A stretch of 64,000 bases of DNA from NCBI GenBank assembly GCA_003194525.1, contig NBIV01000110.1, forward strand, positions 1 through 64,000. The letters are read 5' to 3'. Positions 32,365 through 42,836 of the stretch are shown here, piece by piece. How positions within the stretch are numbered: the stretch's first letter is position 1; each line of letters opens with the position of its first letter. This DNA comes from Gracilariopsis chorda (Eukaryota > Rhodophyta > Florideophyceae > Gracilariales > Gracilariaceae). Made by a program: the position numbers and the translations under genes. The notes under the pieces were generated by a model. That model had not been told where the DNA came from. It searched no databases and was given only the letters and a program-made list of their open reading frames with translations.

Positions 32365-35300
32365 TTATCGAAACTCTTCGCAGGCGAACTCATAGTCTCC
32401 GGATTCCGCTAGAATCTCATAAGCTCGAACCATTTCTTGACGAATGACGTAGACAGCTGCCTTTTCCATTCCTCTGGAGAGATCATGATCGATGTCAAAA
32501 GGATCTTCTATACAGAAAAGATGCTTTGACTCCAGGCGAGGCGGTCTCGGGTATTTTATTCGCTCCACCCTGGAATAATGATCAGTCCCTCCATTCGAGA
32601 CTGAACCTTTGAAGTCGGTCTTGTCACTCGCTTTGTGATAAAACTCAGCGCGAGCCCTTGCCTCGTAGGCCTTTACCAAAGCCGCTTCAGCCGCTTCTCT
32701 ATATTGCTTCTGCTTTCGTTCCCATTCTCGGTAGACCGTTTCTTCGTCCCACTTTCGAACAGAGCGCGCCGCTTTCGTTCCAAGCCTTATCGACACAAGG
32801 TCAGTCTTGTTCTTAAAACTAAATGCATAGTACTTGAAGAAGCCGAGCAAAAGTTCATGAACTGGAGAGAGGTTCTTAGACTTCCATGTCTCTGGCGTCA
32901 CAGATCGGTCGAAGTAAGTATTGTAGAATTTGTTACTACCGTTATCTGTAAGTTCCTTAGGAAGAGTTGCACCAGAACGGACGCGTTTGCCCTTGACCAT
33001 ATGCTGCAAACATGGCAACACTGGGGGTTGAACAGTCTGCAAGTAATGGATTACCATTAGCGTATAGGCGTAAGAACTCAGAGTGCCATGATAGGCATCG
33101 TTTAGATCACGTTTCTTCGCCCAGTGCTTGACAAGAATACACAAGTAACGAAAGCGAGGGTCGAGGTCGACATAAGCCTTGATCAATTCAGTGTTACGGA
33201 CCGCGAGAATGTTATTGACGCAAACGTCTACTTGCAAGCCGGATATGGGGTCGAGCATCTTGATAACGGGTACTCGCGCATCCAACAACGTAGTGAGAAC
33301 TTCAATACGATTCTTCTGCATAATTGCGGCCAGTCGAGCAAGAATGGCCCTTGCAGAATTCTTGACAGCACCCGCCGTCTTACCATTCTCCCCGCTTCCA
33401 TTAGCAGGAAGTTCGGTGGGCATGTACAACGACGTATCAACATCGGCTGAGCGAAGACCCAGACCATTCCCAGCAGAGCCATAGACATGAATGTCCGCCT
33501 TTGGCCATTCAGCCTTTATAACTTTTCGAAGTCGTGATATAAGGTCTTCGCGTATCTGAGAATAGTCTTCCGGTGGCGTAACATGAGGAAAGATATCCTC
33601 AATTTGTTCAATGAGCTCAACCTTGGCTTTGTCCGATTGCGTCTTGCAAGTGGGGTGAGTTGGCACGCGCACATTGAGCTTCCTGGACACGACTCTGCTC
33701 CGACCAGTACGCCTGCGTATGGGGACGGGAATGATAAGATTAGGGTCGTAAGCAAAAACACGGTGTACGGGGATGGGACTCGGATACACGGGATACTCGA
33801 CATCGGAGTGGCGCTCAGAATCTGTGTCACTGGCCTCGATGTGCCCGGTGTCAGTAAAGTGCTGAGCAAAAGCGTCATCAGCGCGGTTAAAGCCGTCAGG
33901 AGTTGAGAGAAATTCTAGCGGAGGGGCAGCGTGAATGGTTGTTGGCAAAAAGTCGTATGGAGTAGGTGGGTCACCGTTAACTCCAAGATTATGGGGTACA
34001 AGATCAGGGTTCATCGCCGCAGATGCGGGAAGCGGATGATGATGGACAGTGTTAAGTGCCTGTGTGGTGGCGGTTGGATTGGGGGATAGCAGTGCAGGCG
34101 GAGGGTGAGCCGCGTGTCGGAACTGGTGTGGGTTGTGGTTGAAAGAAGAAGAGTAAGAGGGCGGTGCGTCTGAGTTCATGGAGACGGAGTTTGGTTTGGT
34201 CTGATGTGGTTGGTCAATAATGGTGTTAACGGCAGGGCTCGAGAGAGAGAGTGGAGTGGGCGGATGTTGGTGCGGTTGCGAGTGATCTGAAAGCGGCGAA
34301 AGCGGTTGGTTAGGCGGTGAAGTGGGAGTTTGTGGAGCAGACGAGGTGGCATTGGCGAACCGAGCATCGAGACTGGCGGGAGGAGTAAGCGCGCTTATCC
34401 GGTTGGACATGCCGAAAGTTGTGCTGTTAAGGTTGATGAGGACCGGGTTGTATGGGTCGGTGTCGGGGTGAAAAGTTAGGCCTGCGTGAGAGACTGACTG
34501 TTGAAAGGGCTGATTGAAAACAAACATGTGGAAAAACTGGACTGGGTGTGCCATGAAGTTTGATATGTGATGGGCCCAAAAACGGTACCTTGCGACGTTT
34601 CGTGGGTCATTCCATATGGACGGGTCAAACAGGTGGGGTTGGTAAGGTGGCGGGGAAGGGGTGTGTGGGAGGGATTTTGACGGGGACGCAGGGGGTGAGA
34701 GTGAAGTTGCGGCGGAAGATGCTGTTTGTAGGGGTGAGGTAGAGGAGTGAGAAAGCGGGGTAGAGGAGTGAGAAAGCGGGGTGGAGGAGTGCGGTCGACG
34801 GTTGCGGCGGTTGTTTTGACTGTGCGGCGATAGTGTAAGCGAGGGGGATTTAGCGGACGAGTCGGTGTCTGCGTCGGGGTTAGAAGATGGTGAGGGGGTA
34901 CGGGTGAGTAGAGGTCTCGGGGAGTTTGAACGAAGGCTGTCTGCCGTGCCATTTGGAGTGAGCGACGGTGACAGCGGGAGGAGTTGGTGCGTTCGGGGTT
35001 GTGGGTGGTGAAGGTGGTTGTAGTGGTGGAGCAAATGTTGTGGCGGTTGTTCATGCTGCTGCACCTGCGGTGGCGGTTGCGGCTGTGACGGTGGTTTTTG
35101 TTTTTGAAAGTGGTGATGGTGTTGGTGGTGCGGTTGGGCGAGTTGATGATTTGACTTTGAGTGCGGTTGTGAGCGCTGAAAATGGTTTGGAGCGGAGTTG
35201 GGTGGACGTCTGGTGGTGCGCGCAGAAGTGTGCGAGGGTTTGGTGACAGAAGGTAGCGAAGCGGGTGTGGTGGGCGAAGACAGCATGGAAGGGGGGGAGT

Positions 35301-35391
35301 GAGTGAGCGGTTGGACAAAAGGCGAGACGGTAGAAGCAGAGGTAAGCGAGTCGTGTCGCGCCTTCCCGCTGACGACGGCAGCCCAGGACAT
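32365..35391 (-). CDS. Cid1/TUT-type terminal nucleotidyltransferase with long low-complexity N-terminus
   Basis: The enzyme adds nucleotides (U or A) to RNA 3' ends. From the Met of MSWAAVVSGK (35391) it has 1008 residues. Residues 1 to about 530 are Pro/Ser/Thr/His/Gln-rich and probably disordered. The nucleotidyltransferase core shows YGSAGNGLGLRSADVD with metal ligands D650 and D652, and the third D722 in LQVDVCVN, followed by the central domain (LCILVKHWAKKRDLN) and a PAP-associated segment (LLLGFFKYYAFSF). The layout resembles plant URT1/HESO1 uridylyltransferases, whose disordered N-termini bind decay factors. Choice between U and A addition cannot be read off. The frame stays open to 35934, so a longer N-terminus (1189 residues) is possible, but the extra part is compositionally like promoter DNA. 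A short repeated STPLSH block near 34745-34790 is a small internal duplication. Confidence 0.87.
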   Translation of the reverse strand: MSWAAVVSGKARHDSLTSASTVSPFVQPLTHSPPSMLSSPTTPASLPSVTKPSHTSARTTRRPPNSAPNHFQRSQPHSKSNHQLAQPHHQHHHHFQKQKPPSQPQPPPQVQQHEQPPQHLLHHYNHLHHPQPRTHQLLPLSPSLTPNGTADSLRSNSPRPLLTRTPSPSSNPDADTDSSAKSPSLTLSPHSQNNRRNRRPHSSTPLSHSSTPLSHSSTSPLQTASSAATSLSPPASPSKSLPHTPSPPPYQPHLFDPSIWNDPRNVARYRFWAHHISNFMAHPVQFFHMFVFNQPFQQSVSHAGLTFHPDTDPYNPVLINLNSTTFGMSNRISALTPPASLDARFANATSSAPQTPTSPPNQPLSPLSDHSQPHQHPPTPLSLSSPAVNTIIDQPHQTKPNSVSMNSDAPPSYSSSFNHNPHQFRHAAHPPPALLSPNPTATTQALNTVHHHPLPASAAMNPDLVPHNLGVNGDPPTPYDFLPTTIHAAPPLEFLSTPDGFNRADDAFAQHFTDTGHIEASDTDSERHSDVEYPVYPSPIPVHRVFAYDPNLIIPVPIRRRTGRSRVVSRKLNVRVPTHPTCKTQSDKAKVELIEQIEDIFPHVTPPEDYSQIREDLISRLRKVIKAEWPKADIHVYGSAGNGLGLRSADVDTSLYMPTELPANGSGENGKTAGAVKNSARAILARLAAIMQKNRIEVLTTLLDARVPVIKMLDPISGLQVDVCVNNILAVRNTELIKAYVDLDPRFRYLCILVKHWAKKRDLNDAYHGTLSSYAYTLMVIHYLQTVQPPVLPCLQHMVKGKRVRSGATLPKELTDNGSNKFYNTYFDRSVTPETWKSKNLSPVHELLLGFFKYYAFSFKNKTDLVSIRLGTKAARSVRKWDEETVYREWERKQKQYREAAEAALVKAYEARARAEFYHKASDKTDFKGSVSNGGTDHYSRVERIKYPRPPRLESKHLFCIEDPFDIDHDLSRGMEKAAVYVIRQEMVRAYEILAESGDYEFACEEFR

Positions 35392-36897
35392 GGCGGGCAC
35401 GGCAGTTGTGGCGTATAGCAGCAGAACAAATATGGACAAGGGGGCTGGTTGCGGAGTGTGGACTTTTTGGCGATGGAGGAATAAGGCGCGTGAAGGCTGG
35501 ACAGGGGACCGCAGGAAAGTGGACGAAGGAGGGGAAGGGGGAGGAAGGGGGGGGGATGGGGCGGGGAAGAAAGGGAAGAAAGGGGGGAGGGAGGGGAAGG
35601 GAGAGGGACCGAACGTTGGGGGGGTGCACGCGTCGGCGTGTGGGTTGGTGGGGGGAGAGTGGCAGTGGCGGACAAGGGAGAAGTGGGGCACGACCGCGCA
35701 CACCTTTCTCTGGCAGCCGATTGAGGCGCGAGGTGCGCACGGCGAGCGCAGTCGGCAGCCACATTTCCGAAAAGGGCGAAAAGGGGGCGACAGTGGGCGA
35801 TGTTGCAGAATGGTGCCCACAGCCATGTCAGGGCGAGCGCGGCGATGTACAGCGGCTGTCTGGCAGCGTGCGAGTGTGGAGGCGGCAGCGCACATGGACA
35901 GCGTTATGAGTGGCTGCATCTGTGGCGTGGCCATGTGCTTTTTGTGGCGGCCGTCTCACATTGGCCGGCGCCTCTGCAAATGCGCACAACGGCGTCCAAT
36001 GGCCGTGCTGCCGCCGACGTGTACACGCCGGTTGAGTTTGGACGTCGTCCTGTGCTATCACACGCCGTCCGTGGAGAGCTTCAGCAAGCAAGCGGCGGCG
36101 GTGGAGGGAGGCGTGCGTACGGTTGCTGCTGCTGCCGAATATGCTCGTCTTCTCGCGCTACGTTTCTCAGCACTACAATGCATTTGTGCTACGCTGTTGC
36201 ATTTTTGGCATTGCCGAAGAGTGGGCCGCGCGGAACAACGTCAGTGTGTAACCGCACGAGGGTTGCAAACGATGCTGGCATGGCAGCGCGGAAAGCACTA
36301 GCAGCCGCTCACAAATTCAGCAGCGTGAGATTGTTCACTTGACGCCACGTCGTCGCGTTCGCTGGCTGTTTCCGAAAGCGTCATTGGCTCAGCGCGCGCG
36401 AGCAGAATCGGTAGGCGGGACGCTCAGCCCGGCGCGAAGGGCCGAACCACGCTTCCTTGCGGTACACAATGACACTTTGACACCCTGTCATATTCTGCCA
36501 TTGAATTTGGCGACCTCCCCAAAGCCCACTCCGGTAGCCGCCGACTCGCCACGCCACGTGTGCACGTGGGGAGCTTGAAGCGGGGGGCTACACGTTGCAC
36601 GCGGCCACGCGTGAACGTGTCGCAACCTAATGAGCGCCCTGAATGCCACTTCGCGGCACCGCTTACAGCCAAATCACGCCTGCGCTCACTGGGCGCTGCC
36701 ACGTCCGCGCCGCTCATCCATTCCCGCATCATTGCCCCACGACAGTGCGCGCAATGCGCAGTGCGCCCGCGCACTAACACCGCCCTCGCAATTGCCATGT
36801 CGCGCGCATCGCTTCAACCGACCCTTTCCCGCCCCCCCCACCCCCATGAAGCACACACCCCGCCACCCACCCGCCCAACGTGCGCGTATGACGTCCC
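35392..36897. other. G+C-rich divergent promoter region
   Basis: Strongly G-biased on the plus strand at about 35480-35700 (runs of G up to eight), then mixed GC-rich sequence up to the channel gene. The reading frames present are by-products of composition. Putative shared control of the terminal transferase and the channel gene is inference. Confidence 0.5.
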
Positions 36898-39435
36898 ATG
36901 GTGCCGTCCATCGACTCCGGTCTGCTCGCCCTGCTTTGGGTGTTCGGACTGGGCACCCTCGCCACCTCCCTCTCCCTCATCCTCTTCGACTACCTCCGAC
37001 CCCGCATCCCCGACATCTACGACCGCCGCCGCAACGTTCTCCCGCGCGACAAGCTGGGCTTCGCCCTAGATGACGGCCGCCACAAAGCTCCTCCGCCCCC
37101 TTCTTTCCGACCCTACGCATGGATTGGACACGTCTTCACCATTCCTGATCACTCCCTCAAAGATACTCACGGTTTGGACACCGTCATGTTGCTCCGCTTC
37201 TACCGTTCTTGTGCGTGGCTCTGCATCCACATCGGCATCTTCACTACCTTTGTGCTCATCCCCGTTTACGCTACCGCATCTAAGAAGAACTTGCCGCCCA
37301 GAAATCCATGGCGCGTCTTTGGCATCCGAATCCTCTCCTTGGCAAACGTGCCTCGAACCGATTCATGGCGCTTGATGCTGGTGATCATCTTCGACTTGTG
37401 TATCACTATATACGTCTTGACCTTTATCGTCACGCAGCTCAACTACCTCGTGCGCATGCGAAGAGAGTATCGCGCCAGCGATCATCCCTCAAACTACGCT
37501 GTCATCGTGCAGGATGTTCCCACCCGATTCACCAACTCAGAGATGCTGTACGATTTCTTCAACTCCATCTTCCCCAACATGGTCAAGTCGGTCAAGTTTA
37601 TCCCTGTGTGCACGAAACTGACCAAGTACCGCCGCGAATACTGGACCGCCGTTAGAAATCGTCAGCGTTGCAGTGCCGTTCTTGAAACAAATGATTCCGC
37701 ATCATCCACCTTGGCAGCGTTCATGGACAAGTATATGCCGGCCATGATTGGCAAGAAGAGCTCTGGTCCTTCTTCATCCGCGTCTAACCAAGCAGTCGCA
37801 CAGGATATTACTCCTCCGTCACCAACTTGTCCGCCACTCTGCCCTCCGATTGGTGCCGCGGTTCGCCCACACTCGTGCAAACCGCGCTCGGTTAACAGCT
37901 CTGCATATGCAGGGCCGACCGTTGAGGAGTCGCTGGCAAACATGGCCAACGGCGCTAACGTGCTTGGTTTTGATGCGCTCACTAAGCTGCTCAACCAATC
38001 GGCTCGAGCAGTGCAGAGGACGATAATGAACGAGCCCGAAGAATGCGTCCGGTACTGGACGGGAAAAGAACGTAAGCTGCTGTACAAGATTGAGCAGGAG
38101 AGACGACGCACTGAGGCGTTTGACACGTATAGCTCCACTCGAGCGGCTATTGTGACTTTGAAACGCAAGCATGAAGCGTCGATGGCCGCTCAGTGCAGCT
38201 TCTCATCTTCGTACGTGAACTGGTTTGTGTCGCTTGTACCGGATGTACATGCAATGAACTGGGATGCATTTTCGATATCCATTCGCACCGTACTGGTTCG
38301 TAAGTTGGTAGCCATTGGGCTTACGGCAGCGCTGATTGTATTTTGGGTGATTCCAACCGCTTTGATTCAGACGCTTGCCAATATTGAATCACTAAGCAAA
38401 ACGAGTGCATTTGCATGGCTGGGGTTCGTCAATAAGCTGACGCCGGAAGTATCGGGGTTCTTGCAGGGACTTTTACCGGCGCTTGTTCTGGAATTGGTGA
38501 TGGTGCTGGTTCCAAAAGTGATCCGTCGTATCGTTATGCTGCAGCGACTGTCGTCACAGGTGGAAATTGAAAAGCAGGTGTTGAGAAACATGATTGCGTT
38601 TCTGTACTTTTCACATCTGATCTACATTGTACTGTCCGGGTCACTGCTGGAGTATTCGGATCGCATCATTCGTAACCCTTCGAACATTGTTCGGATCCTC
38701 GGCACTTCAATCCCGGAGCAAGGGACTTTCATGATGAATGTGATTTTGCTGGCAACGCTGGTGCAAACACCGCTGGAAGTGGTGCAACTTGGGCGCGTGT
38801 TGAAGAGATGGGTCGGAATGAAACGTGCATGGACGGGGCGCGACAGGGAAATCGTGAACGCTGGTGGGTCGCTTGCGGATCATTTCCAAACGTATGCATA
38901 CGGGACAATATTCGTTGTGCTGGCTATTGTATACTCGACGTTGGCACCCGTGATGATCGTGATCTGCGCGTTGTTCTTCACGTTTAGCTACACGGTGTTG
39001 AAGTACAACCTTACGTACACGTTCACCAAACCGTGGGAAGGATTTGCGGCACTTCACCATATTGCGTTGCAAGGCATTACGATTGGATTAATCGTGAAGC
39101 AGATGAGTATGGGAGGATACATGAGCGTGATGGGGCAGGCCACTTTGGCTACGCTTGAATTCGTATCGGCTGCTATTACGATAACGGTTGTGGTTTTGTG
39201 GGGGAAGAAAGTGGTGCCCGTGTTGGAGTACGGCGCTGTTGAAGACCTTGCGACGGGGTTGGGCGGAAAGAATGATGAAGTGGGCAGAGGGGCTAGTAAG
39301 AAGCGGTCGATTATGAGTGACAGTAGCTGCTCGGATGAAATTGCGGCCGAGATGTACGTGCATCCGTCGTTTTCTCCCGTGAAGCAAATTGGCGATGAGA
39401 AGGGCGAGGGGAGTGGAGTGGGGGGGTGTGTGTGA
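36898..39435 (+). CDS. OSCA/TMEM63 (CSC1-like) mechanosensitive cation channel
   Basis: The 845-residue membrane protein belongs to the hyperosmolality- and stretch-gated calcium-permeable OSCA/TMEM63/Csc1 family. A first TM helix (about 8-30) and two more (about 98-122 and 158-185) precede a cytosolic domain with the family block HPSNYAVIVQDVP at about 200 and the RRM-like fold (about 200-450). A block of helices from about 460 to 770 forms the RSN1_7TM pore domain, with MNWDAFSIS at its start and VPKVIRRI in the middle. Family members range 700-1000 residues, so this is full length. The C-terminal 70 residues are charged. It lies in the G+C-rich part of the window and uses many C/G-ending codons, unlike genes left of 32 kb. 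The start ATG in MVPSIDS gives the correct TM topology. Confidence 0.9.
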   Translation: MVPSIDSGLLALLWVFGLGTLATSLSLILFDYLRPRIPDIYDRRRNVLPRDKLGFALDDGRHKAPPPPSFRPYAWIGHVFTIPDHSLKDTHGLDTVMLLRFYRSCAWLCIHIGIFTTFVLIPVYATASKKNLPPRNPWRVFGIRILSLANVPRTDSWRLMLVIIFDLCITIYVLTFIVTQLNYLVRMRREYRASDHPSNYAVIVQDVPTRFTNSEMLYDFFNSIFPNMVKSVKFIPVCTKLTKYRREYWTAVRNRQRCSAVLETNDSASSTLAAFMDKYMPAMIGKKSSGPSSSASNQAVAQDITPPSPTCPPLCPPIGAAVRPHSCKPRSVNSSAYAGPTVEESLANMANGANVLGFDALTKLLNQSARAVQRTIMNEPEECVRYWTGKERKLLYKIEQERRRTEAFDTYSSTRAAIVTLKRKHEASMAAQCSFSSSYVNWFVSLVPDVHAMNWDAFSISIRTVLVRKLVAIGLTAALIVFWVIPTALIQTLANIESLSKTSAFAWLGFVNKLTPEVSGFLQGLLPALVLELVMVLVPKVIRRIVMLQRLSSQVEIEKQVLRNMIAFLYFSHLIYIVLSGSLLEYSDRIIRNPSNIVRILGTSIPEQGTFMMNVILLATLVQTPLEVVQLGRVLKRWVGMKRAWTGRDREIVNAGGSLADHFQTYAYGTIFVVLAIVYSTLAPVMIVICALFFTFSYTVLKYNLTYTFTKPWEGFAALHHIALQGITIGLIVKQMSMGGYMSVMGQATLATLEFVSAAITITVVVLWGKKVVPVLEYGAVEDLATGLGGKNDEVGRGASKKRSIMSDSSCSDEIAAEMYVHPSFSPVKQIGDEKGEGSGVGGCV

Positions 39436-40853
39436 GGGTGTTTTATTTGTTTATTTATTTTTTTTGGGGGGGGGAGGTGTGTGTATGAGGGAGAGAGTTG
39501 GGTATGAGGAAAATTGGAGCACACTTTGAAAAGCGTGTGTGGCGGATTGGCGGGTTGGTGTGATTGATGTGTTTGTTTGGTTTTGAGTTGCGGTTGTGGT
39601 GAGGAGTGTGGCTGTCGAAGGGGCGGTTCGAAGCGGTGAGTTGTGGTGCGCTTTCCATGAAGCGGCGAGTTTTGGAGGGACGAATTGTCGACCGTTGCGA
39701 GGAGTTTCGGGGGGGCGGGTGGTGGGGATTGCGAAGAGCGCATTCGGGGCGCGTTTAGTTTTGTTAGAGAAGAGCTTTTTATTTTGTTGTTTGGTTGTTG
39801 TTTTAGTGTGTACAGTGAGTGGAGAGAGCGGGCGCTTTAAAAGTGGCGTAAAGTTTAGTGTAGTGGAGCGCGCACACTGTAAGGACGCGAGTATGCGCGT
39901 TCGGACAGATGGCGCTGCTGGAGCTGCTGCTGCGGGGCGGCAGCGGTGGCGAGTATTAGTGGCTCGCGCGGCGGCGGAGCGCTTGCCGTGTGACGCGAGC
40001 GCGTGATTTGCGCGCCGCTGCTTCAGCGCCATCTATTTTGAAATGCTCCGTTTGATTCGCTGCCGCCGCGGCGGCCGCAACGGCTGCGGCTGAGCGCGCT
40101 CCGGCTCCGCGCCTGCTGTGATAACGTTTGTTTGATATGCAAATAGCGAGTGTCAGCTTTTCCGAACGCTGTCACGAAGGGCACATGGTTCACGCTCTTA
40201 TTGTAATCCATCTATCTTCTAATTTTTTGTTATCCTAAATAATTCTAGTTGTAATTCTACCTCTCACAAACACAGCTTACACCCCGCCGCTTACAGACCG
40301 TCCCCGCTGGCGCGCCTGCGTGACTGCGCCGCCTGCGCGCCGCGCGCGCAGCGTTGGCACGCCGCCAGGCGGCGTGACGCATACGTGTGCAGAGCAGCAA
40401 CAGCCGCAGCGCAATGCACAGCGCGCGCAAACGGCAAGCACACGTCACGTGTCTCTTACTCGCTTTCCGCGCGCCGCGTGGAGTCGCCACCGCGCGCCCG
40501 CACGCGCGCGCCCGCACTGCTTGCCCGCCGCCCTTGCTTCCGCTATCAAACTCTTTCTGCCCGTCGACCTCCCTGCACCGTTCCCCCCCAAAAAGCTTCT
40601 GTTGCTGCCTCGTCCCGCTTGCCCCCACCCCGCACCCCAATTCGTCTGGCACCCCTCTTCCCACTTGCTCCCCGCCGTTTTCGCTGCGCCTCTCGTTTCG
40701 GATACGCGCTCTCCCGCTTTAAACCATTTGGTTTCCTTCGTTTCCCAGCCTGTAATCATTCCGCACCCACTACCCCCCTTGCAAACCGCTATAATCGTAA
40801 TCCACCCTCCAACAGCCTTCTCCGCTGCTTTGTCGCGGGGTCACAGGCTTCAA
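39436..40853. other. Intergenic, composition-skewed region
   Basis: The first 550 bases are G/T-rich on the plus strand (a T8G9 run near 39460), the last 600 are C-rich and pyrimidine-rich, leading into the Hint gene. No supportable gene. A frame open from 40320 continues into the Hint gene but its content is GC-rich low complexity, so I take 40854 as the start. Confidence 0.5.
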
Positions 40854-42836
40854 ATGTCTGCTATATCCCGTATTATTCTCCTCAGCGCACTGCTACTTCA
40901 TCTCAATACTCGCGCAGTCGCCGCCCTGCAACGCAATGCATTTCGCGCCACATTTCCGATCGAAATCCTCTTAAAAGACACCCACACCGACCAGCCGCTC
41001 GATCGCCCGGTCGGAATTGTCGCCGGCCTCGATACCACCATGTACGTGGCGTCTGCATCGGGCCAATTGATGCTCGTCGATATCAAGGCCGGTACCGCTT
41101 CCATTCTCAACCCGGGCGGCGATGACCAGCCCTTCGGCGGCTTGTGTCTCGACTCCAGGGGGCCTGGCACCGTGTACGCAACCGGCCGTCAGTCCGGCGC
41201 CGTCTTTGCCTTCAATCGACGCGGAGAGTTGTTGAGACGATTTCAGCTCACTACCACCAAGTCCAAAGGCGGCACCTCTGATCTCGTCGGCTGTATTCAG
41301 ACTCGCTACCAACTTCTCATCACCGATTCCAACAACGCCCGCTTCTACTACCTCCCACTCAAAGATGACGGTCCGCGTAGAGGACACCCCCCAGCGCTTG
41401 TTCGTGCGCCCTTCCAAGGCAAGCGCGTCCAATATCAAGGCGATCAGTGGCAGCAGAACGCTGGCGTCATTAACGCTTACGGTGTCGAATGGGCCCACAA
41501 GTTCAACGAAACCGGCTACGTTCTCAATTCCGCTACGGGCAAAATCTACACCATGACTGTCAAGAAGGACAGCGTCATTCCCAACATGCGCGAGGTGTCC
41601 GTTTCCGGTCGTGTCGACACGTTCAAAGGCGCGCTTGGAATTCTGTTTGACTCAACTAATGAAAACGTCATGTACATCACCATGCCGCATCTCAACGCCA
41701 TCGCCGTACTCGAATTCAGTCGCAAGCATCCGCGAATAGCAAAGTTCATTCGCTACCTCAACAGCGCGCTTACGGACGGCCCAATCGCCGTCGGAGAGTA
41801 CGGCAACTGGATCTACCCCATCAGCGGCAACTTTCGAAGCGCCACTGCAAACGGCGTGTACAGCATTGTGCAAATGCCGAAGCATGAACAGGTTTTTGAG
41901 GGGGAGCACTCGGACGATGAATTTACCTCTACTATGGATGATGTTGACGAAGAGCCGTTGGCCGTGCTTATTGATCCTGCTGACGTGCAGAACGAGGTGC
42001 GAGCGGAGCCATCGCCTATCGGGACCAGCGCTCCGGAACCTATTGTTCCGCCAAACTCGGAACTGCCGCTGGACACCAGCGCACCCGGCGATTCCTCTTC
42101 TGACGACGATGGCGATGACTCTGACAGTGACTCGGGCACTGGAGATGTGACATCGCAGATATCGCCTACAGTCACACCGTCCGTCCCGAGCACTGATTCT
42201 ACCGGGCCAAGAGAGCCCAGCAAAACACCTTCTACGTTTGGTGCTGCTGCAGATCAGGACGCACCGCAGGGCTCGGACGGTGGGCGTGAGTGCTTCCCAG
42301 CGGCGGCAACCGTCACCCTTGAAGACGGCTCTGCGAAGAGAATGGATGCGCTTCACGTGGGCGACTCCGTGCTGGTGTCAACCAATGAACAGGGTGGACC
42401 TGTATATTCGCACATATTTATGTTTTCGCACCAGGACCGATCCACCATTTCTTCGTTTGTGAGCATCGAAACGTCACACGGCCAAACGTTGCAGGTATCG
42501 CCAGGGCACTTTGTGTACATTGACGGACGCTTATCGCCCGCGCGTGAGGTGCGAGTTGGCGATGTGCTAACATCACATGTTGGGCGAGAGCAGGTGATCC
42601 GAGCGCGAAGCGTTTCGACTCTTCGAGCGCGCGGCTTGTACAACCCGCAAACCATTCACGGCGACTTGGTAGTTAACGGTGTTCAGGTGAGCACGTACAC
42701 CACCGCCGTGAAACCGGTCGCTGCCACAGCGCTAATGGCACCCATTCGAGCTGCATATGCATGTCGCACGCGCTGGCCGCACCGGATAAGCCTTTTGTTG
42801 GCGAGAGGCGTGCCGACTTTTCGATTCGTATGGTAG
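40854..42836 (+). CDS. Secreted protein: beta-propeller-like N-terminus plus Hedgehog-type Hint domain
   Basis: From Met 40854 the product has 660 residues and begins with a clear signal peptide (about residues 4-24, IILLSALLLHLNTRAVA). Residues of about 40-345 contain repeating strand patterns (GLDTTMYVASASGQLMLVDI, GGLCLDSRGPGTVYATG) like an SMP-30/NHL-type beta-propeller. An acidic Ser/Asp/Pro linker follows (about 350-478). The C-terminal 180 residues are a Hint domain of the Hedgehog kind: C480 in ECFPAAATVTLEDG, KRMDALHVGDSVLV, H552 in SPGHFVYID (the TxxH block, with Ser for Thr) and the closing VVNGVQVST. Hint domains cleave themselves at the peptide bond before the Cys; in Hedgehog the residue before is Gly, here Glu. 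Whether it releases the propeller or attaches a lipid is unknown. No Hedge signalling domain is present. Confidence 0.8.
   Translation: MSAISRIILLSALLLHLNTRAVAALQRNAFRATFPIEILLKDTHTDQPLDRPVGIVAGLDTTMYVASASGQLMLVDIKAGTASILNPGGDDQPFGGLCLDSRGPGTVYATGRQSGAVFAFNRRGELLRRFQLTTTKSKGGTSDLVGCIQTRYQLLITDSNNARFYYLPLKDDGPRRGHPPALVRAPFQGKRVQYQGDQWQQNAGVINAYGVEWAHKFNETGYVLNSATGKIYTMTVKKDSVIPNMREVSVSGRVDTFKGALGILFDSTNENVMYITMPHLNAIAVLEFSRKHPRIAKFIRYLNSALTDGPIAVGEYGNWIYPISGNFRSATANGVYSIVQMPKHEQVFEGEHSDDEFTSTMDDVDEEPLAVLIDPADVQNEVRAEPSPIGTSAPEPIVPPNSELPLDTSAPGDSSSDDDGDDSDSDSGTGDVTSQISPTVTPSVPSTDSTGPREPSKTPSTFGAAADQDAPQGSDGGRECFPAAATVTLEDGSAKRMDALHVGDSVLVSTNEQGGPVYSHIFMFSHQDRSTISSFVSIETSHGQTLQVSPGHFVYIDGRLSPAREVRVGDVLTSHVGREQVIRARSVSTLRARGLYNPQTIHGDLVVNGVQVSTYTTAVKPVAATALMAPIRAAYACRTRWPHRISLLLARGVPTFRFVW

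Noticed and set aside
35303-36342. Long plus-strand open frames opposite and upstream of the terminal transferase
   Set aside because: They mirror the G-rich composition and the real minus-strand gene; no domain or coding pattern.
40320-40853. N-terminal extension of the Hint gene by 178 codons
   Set aside because: Low-complexity Arg/Pro/Ala-rich translation, and the signal peptide begins exactly at Met 40854.
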